Assembly (NCBI GenBank): GCA_900769615.1 | Contig: CAAGHH010000025.1 | Location: 124,001 to 188,000 of the forward strand | Length of the DNA: 64,000 nucleotides | Direction of reading: 5' to 3' | From: Selenomonadales bacterium | Lineage (GTDB): Bacteria > Bacillota > Negativicutes > Selenomonadales > Selenomonadaceae | Shown: piece after piece, positions 1 through 7,231 of the stretch | Layout: every line of letters starts with the position of its first letter | Position numbering within the stretch: position 1 is the first letter of the stretch | Notes under the pieces: model-generated | The model's input: the letters and a program-made list of their open reading frames with translations, nothing else | Told to the model about the DNA's origin: nothing | Databases searched by the model: none | Position numbers and translations under genes: made by a program

Positions 1-42
1 CGTCACCAGATTCGTATAGATATGCTGAATCGTGAACTTTAA
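1..42 (+). CDS. LacA-like galactose-6-phosphate isomerase, C-terminal end (partial)
   Basis: The first 13 codons of the window read through to a TAA and encode the tail RHQIRIDMLNREL. This is the kind of C-terminus found in RpiB/LacA-family sugar-phosphate isomerases (an RHxxRID-type ending). It lies 29 bases before lacB, which is where lacA normally sits, because LacA and LacB form one heteromeric galactose-6-phosphate isomerase. Only the tail is visible, so the call rests mostly on position. Confidence 0.5.
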   Translation, partial: RHQIRIDMLNREL

Positions 43-71
43 TAGTGAATCATCGTAGGAGGAAATAAATA

Positions 72-587
72 ATGAAAATTGCAATTGGTTGTGACCATAT
101 CGTTACTGATATTAAAATAAAAGCTGCTGAATTTTTGAAAAAACAAGGTCATGAAGTTATTGATGTAGGAACTTATGATTTTATCCGCACGCATTATCCA
201 ATTTATGGCCGTAAGGTAGGCAAGCTTGTTGCTACAGGCGAAGTTGATTTAGGTGTATGCATCTGTGGTACCGGCATTGGCATCAATAATGCAGCCCAGA
301 AAGTAAAAGGTGTGCGCGCAGCTTGTGTTACCGATGTTCAGACGGCAGTAGCGGCTAAAGAAAATCTCAATGCCAATGTAATCGGCTGTGGCGGTCGCGT
401 TGTTGGTATCGGTTCAATTGAGTATATTCTCGAAGCTTTCCTCAAAGCTGAGTATAAACCGACACCGGAAAAAGAAGCTTTGATTGCCAAAATTGATAAT
501 ATGGTTCCGGATAACGATTGCATTGAAAATGATCAGCTTTTCGATGAGTATCTTAAAAAGTGGGATGAAGGATTCTATCACGATTGA
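72..587 (+). CDS. lacB: Galactose-6-phosphate isomerase subunit LacB
   Basis: LacB works with LacA in the cytoplasm to convert D-galactose-6-phosphate to D-tagatose-6-phosphate, the first step of the tagatose-6-phosphate pathway. The 171-residue protein has the usual LacB length. It begins with the RpiB-fold signature MKIAIGCDH, carries the conserved GVCICGTGIGINNAAQKV loop, and continues with the NANVIGCGGRVVG segment of the family. The ATG follows TAGGAGGAAATAA closely. It is first in a run lacB-lacF-lacG with small gaps, so the three are probably co-transcribed with the upstream lacA-like gene. The lacC and lacD genes that would complete the pathway are not in this window and presumably lie upstream. 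Confidence 0.93.
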   Translation: MKIAIGCDHIVTDIKIKAAEFLKKQGHEVIDVGTYDFIRTHYPIYGRKVGKLVATGEVDLGVCICGTGIGINNAAQKVKGVRAACVTDVQTAVAAKENLNANVIGCGGRVVGIGSIEYILEAFLKAEYKPTPEKEALIAKIDNMVPDNDCIENDQLFDEYLKKWDEGFYHD

Positions 588-639
588 GCGAATACTATAA
601 TAAGCTAAAACAAGAATATTTAAGGGAAAGGTGATAATA

Positions 640-957
640 ATGGCGATGACTAAAGACGATATGGCAATGGTAGCTATGGAAATAGTAGCATATTCTGGTG
701 ATGCCCGGACAAAATTCCTCGATGCGATGGATGCTATTGGTGAAAAAGATTTTGCGAAAGCGGAAGCCCTCATTAAAGAAGGCGATGATCTTATTTTGAA
801 TGCCCATAATCAGCAGACAGAGCTTATCACGAAAGAAGCTGCTGGTGAAAATATTGAAATTGGCTTTTTGACTGTTCATGCGCAGGATCATCTGATGACG
901 GCTATGCTTTTGTCGGATATGGATAAACGCTTCCTCAAGATGTTCAAGGAGAAGTAA
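640..957 (+). CDS. lacF: PTS lactose-type EIIA component LacF
   Basis: This is the small cytoplasmic phospho-carrier of a lactose/cellobiose-family PTS. It passes phosphate from HPr to the EIIB domain of LacE. The protein is about 105 residues, all-helical in composition, with the family core around TVHAQDHLM; His80 is the likely phosphorylated residue. I place the start at the ATG at 640 because AAAGGTG lies 6-7 bases before it; a GTG at 631 in the same frame would overlap that ribosome site. The stop is separated from lacG by a single base, implying coupled translation. Lactose/galactoside rather than cellobiose specificity is inferred from the LacB and LacG neighbours. Confidence 0.92.
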   Translation: MAMTKDDMAMVAMEIVAYSGDARTKFLDAMDAIGEKDFAKAEALIKEGDDLILNAHNQQTELITKEAAGENIEIGFLTVHAQDHLMTAMLLSDMDKRFLKMFKEK

Positions 958-958
958 T

Positions 959-2389
959 ATGGGCAAGAAATTTCCGAAGAAATTTATTTTTGGCGGTGCT
1001 ACAGCAGCTTATCAGGTAGAGGGCGCGACTAAAGAAGATGGTCGTGGACCTTGTGCTTGGGATGAATATATGAATCGTCCGGAAAGCCGTTTTAATGCCG
1101 ATCCGGCTAGCGACTTTTATCACCAATATAAAAAGGATTTACAGCTTTCGCATGACTTTGGCGTAAATGGTATCAGAATTTCTATTTCCTGGACTAGAAT
1201 TTTGCCAACGGGCGAAGGTGAAATAAATCAAGCTGGTATTGATTACTACAATGACTTAATTGACGAGTGTATTCGTCAGGGAGTAGAGCCATTTGTCACG
1301 TTACATCATTTTGATACGCCATTGACGTATTTTCATGATGGTCATTGGCTGAACCGCAATATTATTGATAAATTTGTTGCTTTTGCTAAAATATGCTTTG
1401 ACGCCTTTGGTGATAGAGTAAAGAAATGGGCTACATTCAATGAGCCGTGGTCAATTGCGCAAAATGGTTATATCGCCGGCAATTTCCCGCCAAATGAAAC
1501 TTTTCAAATGGCAAAGGCTATTCAGATTGAGCACAATCTGATGGTGGCACATGCTAGAGCCCTTAATCTCTATAAGAGCATGAATCTTCCTGGTGAAATC
1601 GGTATTGTACATACCCTTGAAGGCAAGGTACCAATTTCGGATAAAATAGAGGATATTCATGCCCGTGATTTAGATGATGCTATCTCCAACCGGTTTATGC
1701 TGGATGCTTGCTTCCTTGGTTATTATTCAAAGGAAACGATGGCACTTATTAATGAAATTCTACGGGAAAATAATGGTGTGCTGGTAACAGAGCCAGAAGA
1801 TTTTGCTGACTTTGCTAAAGCCGCTAAACAAATTGATTTCCTCGGGATGAATTACTATTCTAGTCATTTCCTGCAAGCGTGGACTGGCGAAAGCAAGGTC
1901 TTTAATAACAGCACGGGTGAAAAGGGTACTAGTGTATTTGCCCTCAAAGGTATTGGCGCGCGCGTTTGCAATCCAGAGGTGCCGACAACTGATTGGGATT
2001 GGCCAATATATCCTAAAGGAATGCATGATCAGCTGTTGCGGATAGCTAGAGATTATCCAAACTATAAAAAGATTTTCATATCTGAAAATGGTATGGGCTA
2101 TAAGGATGATTTTGAAAATGGCAAGATCGATGATACGCCGCGTATTGAATATGTGACTAAGCATTTAGAAGCGATACTTCAGGCTATCGATGAAGGGGTA
2201 AATGTAGAAGGTTACTATATTTGGAGCCTTATGGATGTTCTTTCCTGGAGTAATGGCTATAACAAGCGTTATGGTCTGTTCTATGTTGATTATAAGGATC
2301 AGAAGCGTTATCCGAAAAAGAGTGCCTATTGGTATAAACTCATGGCCAAGCGGCAGGAAATCGTGCCGGTTAGTGAAGTAGAATATTGA
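959..2389 (+). CDS. lacG: 6-phospho-beta-galactosidase LacG (GH1)
   Basis: LacG hydrolyses 6'-phosphogalactosides delivered by the PTS, giving galactose-6-phosphate and the aglycone sugar. At 476 residues it has the usual GH1/LacG length. The acid/base glutamate is Glu162 in TFNEP and the nucleophile is Glu376 in SENG. The C-terminal segment SWSNGYNKRYGLFYVDY carries the Ser/Lys/Tyr set that binds the substrate 6-phosphate in LacG and related phospho-glycosidases, separating it from plain beta-glucosidases. Overall it reads like streptococcal or staphylococcal LacG throughout. It starts one base after the lacF stop and is followed directly by a strong terminator, so lacE is a separate transcription unit. 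Confidence 0.93.
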   Translation: MGKKFPKKFIFGGATAAYQVEGATKEDGRGPCAWDEYMNRPESRFNADPASDFYHQYKKDLQLSHDFGVNGIRISISWTRILPTGEGEINQAGIDYYNDLIDECIRQGVEPFVTLHHFDTPLTYFHDGHWLNRNIIDKFVAFAKICFDAFGDRVKKWATFNEPWSIAQNGYIAGNFPPNETFQMAKAIQIEHNLMVAHARALNLYKSMNLPGEIGIVHTLEGKVPISDKIEDIHARDLDDAISNRFMLDACFLGYYSKETMALINEILRENNGVLVTEPEDFADFAKAAKQIDFLGMNYYSSHFLQAWTGESKVFNNSTGEKGTSVFALKGIGARVCNPEVPTTDWDWPIYPKGMHDQLLRIARDYPNYKKIFISENGMGYKDDFENGKIDDTPRIEYVTKHLEAILQAIDEGVNVEGYYIWSLMDVLSWSNGYNKRYGLFYVDYKDQKRYPKKSAYWYKLMAKRQEIVPVSEVEY

Positions 2390-2397
2390 TTTTGCTT

Positions 2398-2428
2398 AAA
2401 ATAGCTGCCTTATGGCGGCTATTTTTTT
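2398..2428 (+). terminator. Rho-independent terminator after lacG
   Basis: A 12-bp stem (AAAATAGCTGCC paired with GGCGGCTATTTT, one G-U type mismatch) with a TTAT loop runs into a T tract, nine bases after the lacG stop. Confidence 0.9.
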
Positions 2429-2511
2429 ATGGATGATGATATTGGTTATAATTTATGGTAATATATATAAGCATTTGTTGTAAAAAGACTGCAAATAGTT
2501 TGAAAAGTATA

Positions 2512-2525
2512 TGAAAACATTTTCA
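2512..2525. promoter_or_regulatory. Dyad operator TGAAAA-N2-TTTTCA upstream of lacE
   Basis: The sequence TGAAAACATTTTCA is a perfect 6+6 palindrome around a 2-bp spacer. It resembles both LacI/GalR-family operators and the CcpA cre consensus (it differs from cre at the central G). A half-similar GAAAACACGCTG follows at 2532-2543. The same arms recur before the galactanase gene at 7137. The lacE promoter is probably in the AT-rich stretch just around it (a possible -10 TATACT at 2558), but no clear -35 is visible. Confidence 0.6.
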
Positions 2526-2632
2526 AACTATGAAAACACGCTGAAACGATTTTATTCTATACTATAACCATAGACAACGAAAGCAAGTTGATACAAACAA
2601 ATCAATTACAATTAGAAAGAAAGGGAATCATA

Positions 2633-4348
2633 ATGGACAAACTTATTAAAATGGTAGAGACCATGAAACCGTTCTTTGAGAAGGTTTCCAACAATATCTA
2701 CCTGAGAGCAATCCGCGATGGCTTCGTAAGCTGTATCCCGGTAATACTCTTTTCGTCATTATTCATCTTAGTTGCTTGCGTACCGGAGATATTCGGTTTT
2801 AAATGGCCAGATAACATCAGCGCTATTTTGTGGCAGGCTTATAATTATTCTATGGGTATCTTGGGCGTGCTAATGGTAGCAACGATTACCAAAAGCTTGA
2901 CGGACAGCATCAATCACAGGATGCCGAAATTGCGGCAGATAAATGATGTGTCAGTTATGATAGTTTCCATTATCTGCTTGCTGCTCTTAGCCGTTGAACC
3001 AATCAAAGGCGGTGTATCGACTGACTTCATGGGAACGAAAGGTTTGCTTTCGGCTTTCGTCGTTGCCTTCACGGTACCTAATATTTATAAGTTCTTCGTT
3101 AAACGCAACATCACGATTAAGCTTCCGGATGAAGTTCCACATTATATTGCTCAGACGTTTGCTGACCTTATTCCGCTTTCGGTAGCAGTCCTGGTTTACT
3201 GGCTGTTCAGCGTAGTGTTCAAAGATATGACCGGCATGATGTTCGGTGCTTGGATTTTAGAAGTATTCAAACCGCTCTTTGTTGCCGCTGATGGTTATAT
3301 CGGTGTAGCTATCATCTACGGTGCAATGGCGATGTTCTGGTTCGTTGGTATTCATGGGCCGTCGATTGTTGAACCGGCAGTAACCGCTATCTATATTGCT
3401 AACATTGAGGCCAACCTGCAGATTGTATCAGCTGGCGGTCATGCAACGAATATTCTTACACATTCTACTTCCTATTTCGTAGCAACCATCGGTGGTACGG
3501 GCGCAACGCTAATGTTCTGCGCAATGTGTGCTTTTATCGCTAAATCCAAACAGTTAAAAGCAGTCGGCAGAGCTTCACTTATCCCGGTATCATTTGCAGT
3601 TAATGAGCCAATTCTCTTTGGTGCACCGATTGTTTTAAATCCGGTATTGTTCTTCCCGTTTATCCTGACACCGATTGCTAACGTGTGGATTTTTAAATTC
3701 TTCGTAGATAATCTCGGCATGAACTCCTTTATCTACATTTTGCCGTGGACGACACCGGCGCCGATTGGTCTTATCCTAGGTACTGGTTTTGCAAAGCTGG
3801 CATTTATCCTTGCACCGCTCCTTTTAATCGTCGATGCTATTATGTATTATCCGTTCTTTAGAGTGTATGATGCACAGTTAGTAGCTAGGGAAACGGCTAT
3901 CGCTAATGGCGAAATCGCCGCTGATGATGAAGAAAGTGCTACGCCAGCTGATGCGGTTATGGCAGCTGCAGCTATTGAAGACGGTAAAGCTGCCCCCGTT
4001 GCAGCTGAAACTAAGGTTGCAGAGCCAACCGAAGAAAAACGTGTCTTGGTTCTCTGTGCCTCAGGCGCAACCAGCTCAATGCTGGCTAAAGCTATTACCA
4101 AAGGCGCTAAGAAGCGTGAAGTTCCTGTTGAATCAATTGCTATGGCTTATGGTCAGCATAAAGATATCATCACTGACTTTGACCTTATCATCCTCGCACC
4201 GCAGATGGCCTCAATGTATGATGAACTAAAACATGACTGCGATGCTAAAGGCGTCAAGAGTGCTACAACTAGTGGTCGTGAGTATGTCGGTCTTACCCGT
4301 GAACCAGATAGAGCCTTGGATTTTGCATTAGGTCTTATGGCCAATTAA
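2633..4348 (+). CDS. lacE: PTS lactose-type EIICB transporter LacE
   Basis: LacE is the inner-membrane permease that imports and phosphorylates galactosides. The 571-residue protein has an N-terminal EIIC domain (about 1-410) with multiple membrane segments, the GIHGPSIVEP motif and the conserved NEPILFG loop whose Glu lies in the sugar site. An Ala/Glu-rich linker (about 420-465) leads to a C-terminal EIIB domain with the phosphocysteine Cys475 in VLVLCASGATSS. The start at 2633 follows AAAGGGA with good spacing; an upstream in-frame TTG at 2588 lacks such a site. It stands alone behind its own regulatory region, with the SLH porin 231 bases downstream and no convincing terminator between. 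Lactose or galactobiose are both possible substrates. Confidence 0.92.
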   Translation: MDKLIKMVETMKPFFEKVSNNIYLRAIRDGFVSCIPVILFSSLFILVACVPEIFGFKWPDNISAILWQAYNYSMGILGVLMVATITKSLTDSINHRMPKLRQINDVSVMIVSIICLLLLAVEPIKGGVSTDFMGTKGLLSAFVVAFTVPNIYKFFVKRNITIKLPDEVPHYIAQTFADLIPLSVAVLVYWLFSVVFKDMTGMMFGAWILEVFKPLFVAADGYIGVAIIYGAMAMFWFVGIHGPSIVEPAVTAIYIANIEANLQIVSAGGHATNILTHSTSYFVATIGGTGATLMFCAMCAFIAKSKQLKAVGRASLIPVSFAVNEPILFGAPIVLNPVLFFPFILTPIANVWIFKFFVDNLGMNSFIYILPWTTPAPIGLILGTGFAKLAFILAPLLLIVDAIMYYPFFRVYDAQLVARETAIANGEIAADDEESATPADAVMAAAAIEDGKAAPVAAETKVAEPTEEKRVLVLCASGATSSMLAKAITKGAKKREVPVESIAMAYGQHKDIITDFDLIILAPQMASMYDELKHDCDAKGVKSATTSGREYVGLTREPDRALDFALGLMAN

Positions 4349-4397
4349 TAAGTTTGATTTTCCCTAAACATATATAAACCCTTGGAATGACCAAAGT

Positions 4398-4446
4398 GAA
4401 TAGGTTCTGACCTCCGTTCCCCCGATGGGGGTCAGGAAACTTATTC
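4398..4446 (+). other. Nested inverted repeat in the porin leader
   Basis: Between lacE and the porin gene there is a G/C-rich nested hairpin. GAATA (4398-4402) pairs with TATTC (4442-4446), CTGACC (4407-4412) with GGTCAG (4430-4435), and CCCCC-GAT-GGGGG forms the core. The last two helices share two G residues, so alternative foldings are possible. No T run follows, so it does not look like a standard terminator. It could stabilise an mRNA end, attenuate readthrough from lacE, or be a regulatory leader. Confidence 0.45.
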
Positions 4447-4579
4447 GCCAAAGAAAACGTATTCTATAGTTTGAATGATTATCAGAAAACCAGTCTGGAA
4501 ACATGGAAACAGGCAGGCAAGCTGATTTTCTCAATAAATGTTTATAAAAAGAAGCAAGAGAGAAAGAGGAGAAGTCAAG

Positions 4580-6001
4580 ATGAAGAAGAAAGCATTAGTA
4601 GCTGCTATTCTTGCTGCCACTACCATGTCAGCAACCACGGCCTTTGCTGCCACCAATCCGTTTAAAGATTTGCCGAAAGATCATTGGGCTTATGATGCGG
4701 TAACGATGCTCGCTAACGATGGTGTGCTCGAAGGCTACAGTGATGGCAATTTTAATGGCGATAAATTAATGAACCGTTATGAAATGGCGGAAATCGTCAG
4801 CAAGGCAATGGCAAAATATGACAGTGCTAAACCTGCTGACAAAGGAGCCATCAAGAAACTGGAAAAAGAATTTGCCAGCGAATTAAAGGATATGGATGTC
4901 CGTTTAACGCAGGTAGAAAGCGACGTAGCTGAATTAAAGAAAAAACAATCTAGTTTTATTTGGTATGGCGATGCTAGATTACGCTATTTTAAAAATAAGT
5001 CACAAAAATTAACTAACAATCCATCGTCCGAAGCATGGCGTAAAGGTAGTGGCAGAGAGTTTGAGAAACGTGTTCGGTTAGGCATTTATGGAGAGCCGGC
5101 TAAAAATCTTTCAATTGATGGTCGTTTAAAGTATGAGGATTCTTCGCTTAAACATGATGGTTGGGGTGGCAACTATCAAAATAAATGGCATGACGATTCA
5201 AACAACCATGAATCATTCCGGTTAGATAAATTTAGCTTAAATTGGAATCATGCGAATACCAAACTATCAGCTGGACGTATAGAAACAAATCTTGGTCAAG
5301 GGTTGCTTTATTGGGAAAACCCACTAGATGGTATTGAGATTGCACATCAGTTTGGACCAAAAGTGAATGCAATGATCGGTGTGGGTGATATTTCGGCAGC
5401 AAATTGGTCAGATTCTAATGTAGTAGCAAGCTTTGGTAACGTAGCCGTACAGGCAAGTCCAGCAACTAGATTTACAGCAGCATATTTGCACACCAATACT
5501 ACACCACAAACGTATACGTGGGAATCTAATAATTCAGCTAATGGCTGGTGGCAAGATCAAACATATAAACTTAATCAGATAGCTGTAGGTGTCAATACTC
5601 AATTAACTTCCAAATGGAATTTGATTGCTGAAGGAGTCCGTAACAATACCGCAATAATTGACCACAAAGATGGCTTATGGACTAGATTGACTTATGGGAA
5701 ACAAGTATGGAGCAAAGCTAATACCTGGCACGTATATGGAGAATATTTTGCTCTTGGCGGAGGATCTGTTGATTCAGCTGGCTGGCAGCATCGTTTAAAT
5801 ATTGCTGGAGGCAATGCTAAAGATGTTGGTTTTGCTAATGATGCAGGTACGCGTGGCTGGGGCTTAGGTGCAAGCTATATGCTGGCAGCTAATACTAATT
5901 TTGAGCTTACATTCTATAAAGTAAAACCGTATGATGCTAATAAAGCCGGATTCACTAAGTATGAAGATATCGGTTATGCGGCTCTTACCTATAGTTTCTA
6001 A
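4580..6001 (+). CDS. SLH-domain outer-membrane porin (OmpM-like)
   Basis: This is an outer-membrane channel of the kind typical for Negativicutes, in which an SLH domain reaches through the periplasm to peptidoglycan. The 473-residue precursor has a signal peptide (MKKKALVAAILAATT... ending AFA). One SLH domain follows at about 26-80 (FKDLPKDHWAYDAV), then a short coiled coil (about 85-125, LKDMDVRLTQVESDVAELKK), then a C-terminal beta-barrel rich in alternating aromatic strands and ending in phenylalanine. The ATG at 4580 is preceded by GAGGAG; an earlier in-frame ATG at 4538 has no such site. Its place between lacE and the galactanase gene suggests a dedicated galacto-oligosaccharide porin rather than the general OmpM; that substrate role is inference. 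Confidence 0.88.
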   Translation: MKKKALVAAILAATTMSATTAFAATNPFKDLPKDHWAYDAVTMLANDGVLEGYSDGNFNGDKLMNRYEMAEIVSKAMAKYDSAKPADKGAIKKLEKEFASELKDMDVRLTQVESDVAELKKKQSSFIWYGDARLRYFKNKSQKLTNNPSSEAWRKGSGREFEKRVRLGIYGEPAKNLSIDGRLKYEDSSLKHDGWGGNYQNKWHDDSNNHESFRLDKFSLNWNHANTKLSAGRIETNLGQGLLYWENPLDGIEIAHQFGPKVNAMIGVGDISAANWSDSNVVASFGNVAVQASPATRFTAAYLHTNTTPQTYTWESNNSANGWWQDQTYKLNQIAVGVNTQLTSKWNLIAEGVRNNTAIIDHKDGLWTRLTYGKQVWSKANTWHVYGEYFALGGGSVDSAGWQHRLNIAGGNAKDVGFANDAGTRGWGLGASYMLAANTNFELTFYKVKPYDANKAGFTKYEDIGYAALTYSF

Positions 6002-6046
6002 AATTTAATAAAATAAGCTGCAAGTTCTAATTTAATGCAGTTACCT

Positions 6047-6088
6047 AAAAAAGGCCGCTATTGTTTAAAAGCAATGGCGGCCTTTTTG
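6047..6088. terminator. Bidirectional terminator between the porin and rpn-like genes
   Basis: A 16-bp stem (AAAAAGGCCGCTATTG / CAATGGCGGCCTTTTT, one mismatch) with an 8-base loop has a T run on both strands. It serves the convergent porin (+) and Rpn-like (-) genes. Confidence 0.92.
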
Positions 6089-6098
6089 TATGAAATTT

Positions 6099-7001
6099 TT
6101 AGAGCATACCGATTTTACGAAAGGCATCTTCGGTCATTCCAGCGCGCTTAGCGGCAGCAGTAACTGTCAGGATACCATCTTTTACTAGTGCGCTTAGTGT
6201 AGCTATCATGCCTTCAGTTTTTCCCTCAGCACGCCCCTCAGCACGCCCGGCTGCTAATCCTTCAGCACGCCCGGTTGCTAATCCTTCAGCACGCCCGGTT
6301 GCTAATCCTTCAGCACGTCCAGCGGCTAATCCTTCAGCACGATATTCAGCTTGGCATTCAGCAAATAATCTTTCCAATTCTTCATTCATAATACTTTCAC
6401 CATCCTCGTGTCCTTTAAATAAAAGTTTCCTTTTAGATGTTTCAGGAAATTTTGCATTGTAGGTATTGCTGTCAGTAAAAACCTTCATTAACTGGGCAAT
6501 GTCTGAACCATCATCAATGCTGGCATTTACATAAATTTCTTTGAAACCATTGTCGACAATATCACCAGTTTCTTGGATAATACGTTCAACATGATAAATG
6601 GTTTTAGCTTTGTTAAAAATATCAAATTTTGAAATATAGATCAAAATTACATCAGGAACATCAGCAAATTTACTGCCTGGGTCAGTTATATTGGTGGTAA
6701 GTATTGAACCATTATACCTGACGCGCCGTTGATGATCGTCATTATCAGCTTTTTGCACTTCAATATTTACCTGTTCACCTGTACCTAGAACGCATTTTAC
6801 ATCCAATATTACCGAGCGTCCTTGTAAATTGGTGCCAGTATACTGTGGTGTATTTTCGGTGACTATAAGATTTTTATCACCTAAAATAACCTGGAGTATT
6901 TCCTGACAAAAAGGTCGATATTCAGCCATTTTCTTAAAAAATATATCATCGATAGGATTAAGTTTTTTGGCTAGTTCACGTATTTTAGCCTGATTATACA
7001 A
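6099..7001 (-). CDS. Rpn-family PD-(D/E)XK nuclease (transposase_31-like)
   Basis: This belongs to the Rpn/PDDEXK_2 group, often annotated as putative transposases, whose studied members are DNA endonucleases promoting RecA-independent recombination. The roughly 300-residue protein has the family N-terminus (LNPIDDIFFKKMAE). The nuclease core follows at about 60-110, with the Asp of ILDVKC and the Glu-x-Gln of NIEVQKAD as likely metal ligands. The C-terminus is a repetitive helix of AEGLATGR/AEGRAEGK units. I choose the TTG at 7001 because GGAGGTGA lies seven bases before it; a TTG at 7016 would overlap that ribosome site. It is inserted antisense within the galactan locus and is unrelated to sugar use. 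Confidence 0.8.
   Translation of the reverse strand: MYNQAKIRELAKKLNPIDDIFFKKMAEYRPFCQEILQVILGDKNLIVTENTPQYTGTNLQGRSVILDVKCVLGTGEQVNIEVQKADNDDHQRRVRYNGSILTTNITDPGSKFADVPDVILIYISKFDIFNKAKTIYHVERIIQETGDIVDNGFKEIYVNASIDDGSDIAQLMKVFTDSNTYNAKFPETSKRKLLFKGHEDGESIMNEELERLFAECQAEYRAEGLAAGRAEGLATGRAEGLATGRAEGLAAGRAEGRAEGKTEGMIATLSALVKDGILTVTAAAKRAGMTEDAFRKIGML
6225..6345. repeat. 24-bp in-frame tandem repeat inside the rpn-like gene
   Basis: Units of the form TCAGCACGCCCGGTTGCTAA recur about every 24 bases (with one 12-bp half unit and slight divergence in the last copy). On the minus strand they encode the AEGLATGR-type repeat. Copy number should vary easily by slippage without breaking the frame. 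Confidence 0.85.
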
Positions 7002-7136
7002 ATAGCTCACCTCCAATATAGTTATATTTTACTTTATCTGAGTATGCAAATACAATACCTGTAATAAAAACATAGTTCAGCTTAAATCGTTCTTGATATA
7101 AGTAAGGTTGTTTTTTACAGCTGAATTATTAAGTTA

Positions 7137-7150
7137 TGAAAAACTTTTCA
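7137..7150. promoter_or_regulatory. Dyad operator upstream of the galactanase gene
   Basis: TGAAAAACTTTTCA has the same perfect TGAAAA / TTTTCA arms and 2-bp spacer as the lacE operator. A partly matching GAAAACGATAAG follows at 7157-7168, and a candidate -10 TATAAT sits at 7183-7188. The shared dyad suggests joint control by the LacI-type regulator encoded at 13524 or by CcpA. Confidence 0.6.
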
Positions 7151-7231
7151 GAATTTGAAAACGATAAGTCGAAATAATAACATATAATAAAAACAGAGAA
7201 AGGGAAACAAAGAATTCTATGAGGTGAGATT

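Noticed and set aside
4398..4446. Terminator between lacE and the porin gene
   Set aside because: Strong hairpin but no T run on either strand; listed as a structural element instead.
6225..6345. Short regular repeats that might be taken for a CRISPR array
   Set aside because: Units are contiguous with no unique spacers, lie inside a coding frame, and no cas genes are present.
6208..6462. Plus-strand open frame rich in Pro/Ser/Ala/Arg across the repeats
   Set aside because: It is the antisense shadow of the 24-bp repeat in the Rpn-like gene; no ribosome site or family match.
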